DNA of 7,348 nt, taken from the NCBI GenBank assembly GCA_964425645.1, contig CAYRNC010000086.1:1-7348 (forward strand), read 5' to 3'. The notes under the pieces are model-generated. The model saw only the letters and a program-made list of their open reading frames with translations. It was not told the origin of the DNA and searched no databases. Positions within the stretch are counted from its first letter, which is position 1. Every line of letters starts with the position of its first letter. Position numbers and translations under genes: made by a program. Source of the stretch: CAYRNC01 sp964425645 (GTDB lineage: Bacteria; Bacillota; Clostridia; Peptostreptococcales; Anaerovoracaceae). Below are positions 5,438 to 7,348 of this stretch, piece by piece.

Positions 5438-6060
5438 TATGAATACACCTCCTCAATACGGTTTACTGCATCCTTCGTGACGATCAAACTGGTATGATTT
5501 ACTATGTCATATACGTTTAATTCACCGACCATTGTAGTCTTTATTCCCGGGATATTGGATGTTGACTTTATGACAATATCATCCTTAATGTCGGTAATTA
5601 TCAATGCCTTTTTAGCTGCCTTTATGTTAGAAAGCACCTTCAGCATTTCCTTTGTTTTAGGTTCCTCAAGGCCGAGATAGTCCAAAACGATAATCTCTTT
5701 TTCCCCCACCTTGGAGGACAGCGCCGATTTCATCGCCAGCCTCTTAAGTTTTTTCGGAAGTGTATAGCCGTAATCTCTGGGTTTTGGAGCAAAGACGACA
5801 CCGCCCCCGATATTTTCAGGAGCCCTGGTGCTCCCCTGCCTGGCACGGCCGGTACCTTTTTGTCTGAAGGGCTTTCTTCCGCCGCCCCTGACTTCGCTTC
5901 TGCTTTTGACGCACTGAGTGCCCTGTCTCCGGTTTGCCAGGTAATTTACAACCGCCGCATGCACCGCATGGGCATTCACTTCTATTCCAAAAATCTCATC
6001 CTTCAATTCGATGCTTCCGGCTTCCGAACCGTCCATTTTTAACATTGTTACCTGAGCCAT
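5437..6060 (-). CDS. rplD: 50S ribosomal protein L4
   Basis: L4 binds 23S rRNA and sends a long loop into the exit tunnel, where with L22 it forms the constriction. In gamma-proteobacteria it also represses the S10 operon through a leader structure, which is not known to be general. The 207 residues are the usual length. The tunnel loop is GGGRKPFRQKGTGRARQGS (59-77), followed by TRAPENIGGGVVFAPKPRDY. Lys63, the E. coli erythromycin-resistance position, is retained. Position 65 is Phe where Trp is common, and N83 stands where I remember a Trp. The C-terminal Rossmann-like part reads KKALIITDIKDD and ends in EEVYS. The ATG at 6060 has AAGGAGG at 7 bases. L23 overlaps its stop. Confidence 0.97.
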   Translation of the reverse strand: MAQVTMLKMDGSEAGSIELKDEIFGIEVNAHAVHAAVVNYLANRRQGTQCVKSRSEVRGGGRKPFRQKGTGRARQGSTRAPENIGGGVVFAPKPRDYGYTLPKKLKRLAMKSALSSKVGEKEIIVLDYLGLEEPKTKEMLKVLSNIKAAKKALIITDIKDDIVIKSTSNIPGIKTTMVGELNVYDIVNHTSLIVTKDAVNRIEEVYS

Positions 6061-6073
6061 TTGTATTCCTCCT

Positions 6074-6109
6074 TCTCGCTAAGCTCCCTCTGCGGGACCT
6101 AAAGCGCGA
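6074..6109 (-). promoter_or_regulatory. Imperfect hairpin in the L3-L4 spacer, next to the L4 ribosome binding site
   Basis: On the minus strand, the 5' arm (6109-6094, TCGCGCTTTAGGTCCC) can pair with the 3' arm (6088-6074, GGGAGCTTAGCGAGA) around a GCAGA loop. By hand I count about 12 pairs broken by three mismatches and one bulge. It ends on the first base of the L4 Shine-Dalgarno sequence (6068-6074). There is no T run after it, so it is not an intrinsic terminator. It may be an mRNA processing or translation-control element. The fold is by eye only. Confidence 0.4.
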
Positions 6110-6119
6110 TTTTTCCTGC

Positions 6120-6755
6120 TTAATTTCCCTGACCTTTTACCGCGTATCGAATGCGAAGCAGTCCGCCCTTTGGCCCGGGAACGGCTCCCTTTACCAGCAT
6201 AACGCCTCTGTCAGACATTATTTTAACCAGTTCGACATTTTGCACGGTAACGGTTTCCCGTCCCATCCTTCCCGATTCCTTGTTGCCTTTAAATACGCGG
6301 GCCGGATTTGAACCTGCAGACAATGCGCCTGCAAGTCTGTGATGCTTTGAGCCGTGGCTCATCGGTCCTCTGGCCTGATTCCACCTTTTAATGATGCCCT
6401 GGGTACCTTTGCCCTTTGACGTCCCTGTAATATCAAGCTTTCTTCCCTCTTCAAAATCATCTACGGTGATGACTTGGCCTTGTTCATAACTTTCGCCTTC
6501 ATCCAGCCTTATTTCCCGCAGATATTTCTTTAATGGGGCCTGCCACCTGGCAAGGTGACCTTTTGCAGGCTTGTTGAGCCTGTGCTCTTTTTGATCTTCA
6601 AATCCGATCTGAACAGCGTTATAGCCGTCGGTTTCGACAGTCTTAACCTGTGTAACCACTACAGGTCCGGCTTTTATAACGCTTACGGGAACGGATATTC
6701 CTTCTTCGGTGAATATCTGGGTCATGCCTATTTTTCTTCCCAGTATTGTTTTCAT
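6120..6755 (-). CDS. rplC: 50S ribosomal protein L3
   Basis: L3 starts 50S assembly with L24. A long extension reaches from its surface domain to the peptidyl transferase centre. From ATG 6755 the protein has 211 residues (family about 205-215) and begins MKTILGRKIGMTQIF. Other landmarks are KGKGTQGIIKRWNQARGPMSHGSKHHR (114-140), RVFKGNKESGRMG (153-165) and VQNVELVKI. The frame is open to an ATG at 6803, but I rejected that start. Sixteen extra residues would be non-homologous, and AAGGGAG at 6764-6770 lies 8 bases from 6755. The tip loop (141-151) reads LAGALSAGSNP where many relatives have RPGSxG. It is 76 bases after S10 and 59 before L4. Confidence 0.97.
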   Translation of the reverse strand: MKTILGRKIGMTQIFTEEGISVPVSVIKAGPVVVTQVKTVETDGYNAVQIGFEDQKEHRLNKPAKGHLARWQAPLKKYLREIRLDEGESYEQGQVITVDDFEEGRKLDITGTSKGKGTQGIIKRWNQARGPMSHGSKHHRLAGALSAGSNPARVFKGNKESGRMGRETVTVQNVELVKIMSDRGVMLVKGAVPGPKGGLLRIRYAVKGQGN

Positions 6756-6763
6756 ATTTTTTG

Positions 6764-6770
6764 CTCCCTT
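6764..6770 (-). promoter_or_regulatory. Ribosome binding site deciding the L3 start
   Basis: The minus strand reads AAGGGAG 8 bases before ATG 6755. It is a one-mismatch version of AAGGAGG. The alternative upstream start at 6803 has no comparable site. Confidence 0.65.
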
Positions 6771-6779
6771 CTTACAGCG

Positions 6780-6805
6780 GATTGCAGCGTACAAACGAGG
6801 CAATC
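6780..6805 (-). promoter_or_regulatory. Hairpin in the S10-L3 spacer
   Basis: On the minus strand GATTGC (6805-6800) pairs perfectly with GCAATC (6785-6780). Inside, after a symmetric CT/CT internal loop, CGT pairs with ACG around a TTGT loop. The 26-base element lies in the second-longest non-coding stretch of the window (76 bases). No T run follows, so it is not a terminator. Its role is unknown: RNA processing, mRNA stability or chance. Confidence 0.4.
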
Positions 6806-6831
6806 ATACTAAGATTATATAACGATTTGCA

Positions 6832-7140
6832 TTACAATTTTATTTCTATATCGACTCCCGCCGGCATATCCAGCTTCATTAAGGAATCAATGGTCTTGGG
6901 CGTAGGAGAAAGAATGTCGATAAGCCTTTTATGGGTTCTTTGTTCAAACTGCTCCCTGCTGTCCTTGTATTTGTGGACTGCCCTCAGAATTGTAATAACC
7001 TGCTTCTCCGTGGGAAGCGGTATGGGACCCGACACTTCGGCTCCTGTCTTTTTGGCCGTGTCTACGATCCTCGCTGCAGATTGATCAAGAGACTTGTGAT
7101 CATATGCTTTTAGTTTGATCCTTATTTTCTGTGTACTCAT
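6832..7140 (-). CDS. rpsJ: 30S ribosomal protein S10
   Basis: S10 is part of the 30S head next to S3 and S14. As NusE it also joins the transcription antitermination complex with NusB and NusG. The 102 residues match the family along their whole length: MSTQKIRIKLKAYDHKSLDQSA, the loop SGPIPLPTEKQVITILRAVHKYKDSREQFEQRTHKRLIDI, and LDMPAGVDIEIKL at the end. The frame continues upstream to an ATG at 7200. I chose ATG 7140 because AAGGAGG (7148-7154) lies 7 bases upstream and because this gives the family N-terminus. It is the first gene of the cluster in this window, behind a non-coding leader of at least 208 bases. L3 follows after 76 bases. Confidence 0.98.
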   Translation of the reverse strand: MSTQKIRIKLKAYDHKSLDQSAARIVDTAKKTGAEVSGPIPLPTEKQVITILRAVHKYKDSREQFEQRTHKRLIDILSPTPKTIDSLMKLDMPAGVDIEIKL

Positions 7141-7159
7141 TGTCGTTCCTCCTTGTTTA

Positions 7160-7174
7160 CCCGGATTTCCCGGG
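7160..7174 (-). promoter_or_regulatory. GC hairpin just upstream of the S10 ribosome binding site
   Basis: CCCGG (7174-7170) pairs perfectly with CCGGG (7164-7160) around a GAAAT loop. The hairpin ends 5 bases before AAGGAGG. It leaves the site itself open, and might act as a 5' spacer or as a binding site. Confidence 0.5.
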
Positions 7175-7177
7175 CGA

Positions 7178-7210
7178 TTCCGTACGTTTTCGCTATGCAT
7201 GTACGAGGAA
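7178..7210 (-). promoter_or_regulatory. Bulged hairpin in the S10 leader
   Basis: TTCC-TC-GTAC (7210-7201) pairs with GTACGGAA (7185-7178) over eight base pairs with a two-base TC bulge. The 15-base loop contains the ATG at 7200, an unlikely start because it has no ribosome binding site. Confidence 0.45.
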
Positions 7211-7220
7211 TTTAGCCATT

Positions 7221-7236
7221 ACACACTGCCGTGTGT
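7221..7236 (-). repeat. Perfect inverted repeat (6-bp stem, GGCA loop) in the S10 leader
   Basis: ACACAC (7236-7231) and GTGTGT (7226-7221) are exact complements around GGCA on the minus strand. No T run follows. It could be an RNA hairpin or, as DNA, a small operator-like palindrome. I see no basis to choose. Confidence 0.5.
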
Positions 7237-7253
7237 TCCATTTGTTTTTGAAC

Positions 7254-7305
7254 AAAATAAAAACTGCAAATCCCTTCGTCCTCTTCAAGAGAGGGCAATT
7301 CTCAG
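7254..7305 (-). terminator. Intrinsic terminator-like hairpin upstream of S10 (possible attenuator)
   Basis: On the minus strand CTGAGAATTGCCC (7305-7293) can pair with GGGATTTGCAG (7274-7264), with one A/G mismatch, one G-U and a two-base bulge. An inner CCTCT/AGAGG hairpin with a CTTGA loop can form in the middle. TTTTTATTTT (7263-7254) follows directly. The T run at the foot of the stem is the mark of Rho-independent termination. It may end an upstream transcript or, since no promoter is visible downstream, control entry into the S10 cluster. Confidence 0.6.
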
Positions 7306-7313
7306 TAGAAATT
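7297..7313 (-). promoter_or_regulatory. Possible antiterminator hairpin competing with the terminator
   Basis: AATTTCT (7313-7307) can pair with AGAATT (7302-7297) around an ACTG loop, six pairs with one bulged T. It uses bases 7297-7305 that the terminator needs for its 5' arm, so the two structures exclude each other. The stem is AT-rich and weak, so this is only a candidate. Confidence 0.25.
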
Positions 7314-7348
7314 CTCCGATAGCGCGGTAACTTCCTACCTCATCGCAT

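Larger units (their letters stand above)
7141..7348 (-). promoter_or_regulatory. Structured 5' leader of the S10 cluster
   Basis: These 208 bases upstream of S10 show no convincing gene on either strand. Read on the minus strand they contain a possible aptamer-like segment (7317-7345), a terminator-like hairpin with T run (7254-7305), and three further hairpins (7221-7236, 7178-7210, 7160-7174). A standard Shine-Dalgarno sequence (7148-7154) follows. I found no -35/-10 pair between the terminator and S10, so the promoter probably lies beyond the window edge and the leader is transcribed with the genes. The upstream gene, often tuf in Bacillota, is not visible. Confidence 0.55.

Noticed and set aside
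6756..6803. N-terminal extension of L3 to ATG 6803
   Set aside because: The added residues are non-homologous and no Shine-Dalgarno sequence precedes 6803; MKTILGRKIGMTQ from 6755 is the normal N-terminus.
6814..6819. Confident internal promoter before L3
   Set aside because: TATAAT is exact, but the bases 16-18 upstream (TAAAAT or similar) do not match TTGACA and there is no extended -10. Kept only as a low-priority observation.
7141..7200. N-terminal extension of S10 to ATG 7200
   Set aside because: The 20 extra residues are not part of the S10 family, the ATG lies in a hairpin loop without a ribosome binding site, and ATG 7140 has a perfect one at 7 bases.
7317..7345. T-box or lysine riboswitch in the S10 leader
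   Set aside because: There is an ACCGCG string like that of T-boxes and a GATGAGGTAG string like that of lysine riboswitches. The T-box UGGN bulge is missing, the rest of either consensus is not there, and neither would make sense before S10.
7288..7347. Short open frame on the minus strand at the window edge as the 3' end of an upstream gene
   Set aside because: Twenty codons (CDEVGSYRAIGEFLLRIALS) without a stop are not significant. They do not resemble the C-terminus of EF-Tu or another known neighbour, and the stop would fall inside the terminator hairpin.

Overview
The window is one stretch of the S10-spc ribosomal protein gene cluster. It is read entirely from the minus strand, so transcription runs from high to low coordinates. 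Fifteen complete genes and one partial gene were identified, in the order S10, L3, L4, L23, L2, S19, L22, S3, L16, L29, S17, L14, L24, L5, S14 and S8. S8 is cut by the left edge. No coding gene was found on the plus strand; its open frames are shadows of the minus-strand genes.

The organism is most likely a member of the Bacillota, probably a clostridium. The evidence is the uninterrupted S10-spc order, the short zinc-ribbon S14 (61 residues, two CxxC pairs) in place of the long enterobacterial type, strong AAGGAGG ribosome binding sites at nearly every gene, and protein sequences closest to those I remember from low-GC Gram-positives. I cannot place it at genus level.

Layout: positions 7141-7348 are a non-coding leader upstream of S10. 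It holds an intrinsic-terminator-like hairpin, a possible competing hairpin and several further hairpins. S10 to L3 and L3 to L4 have the two longest spacers (76 and 59 bases), each with a hairpin. From L4 onward the genes are packed with gaps of 31 bases or fewer. L4/L23 and L16/L29 overlap, and at three junctions the stop codon lies inside the next gene's Shine-Dalgarno sequence, which suggests translational coupling.

The products are core structural proteins of both ribosomal subunits. S10, S14, S19 and S3 build the 30S head, S17 and S8 the 30S body. L2, L3, L4, L22 and L16 surround the peptidyl transferase centre and exit tunnel, and L23, L24 and L29 ring the tunnel exit. Points worth attention are the possible attenuator before S10, an 80-residue charged C-terminal tail on S3, substitutions in the L3, L4 and L22 loops that reach the ribosome's functional core, and non-ATG starts for L5 and S14. 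I found no mobile element, CRISPR array, tRNA, or clearly novel multi-gene system.
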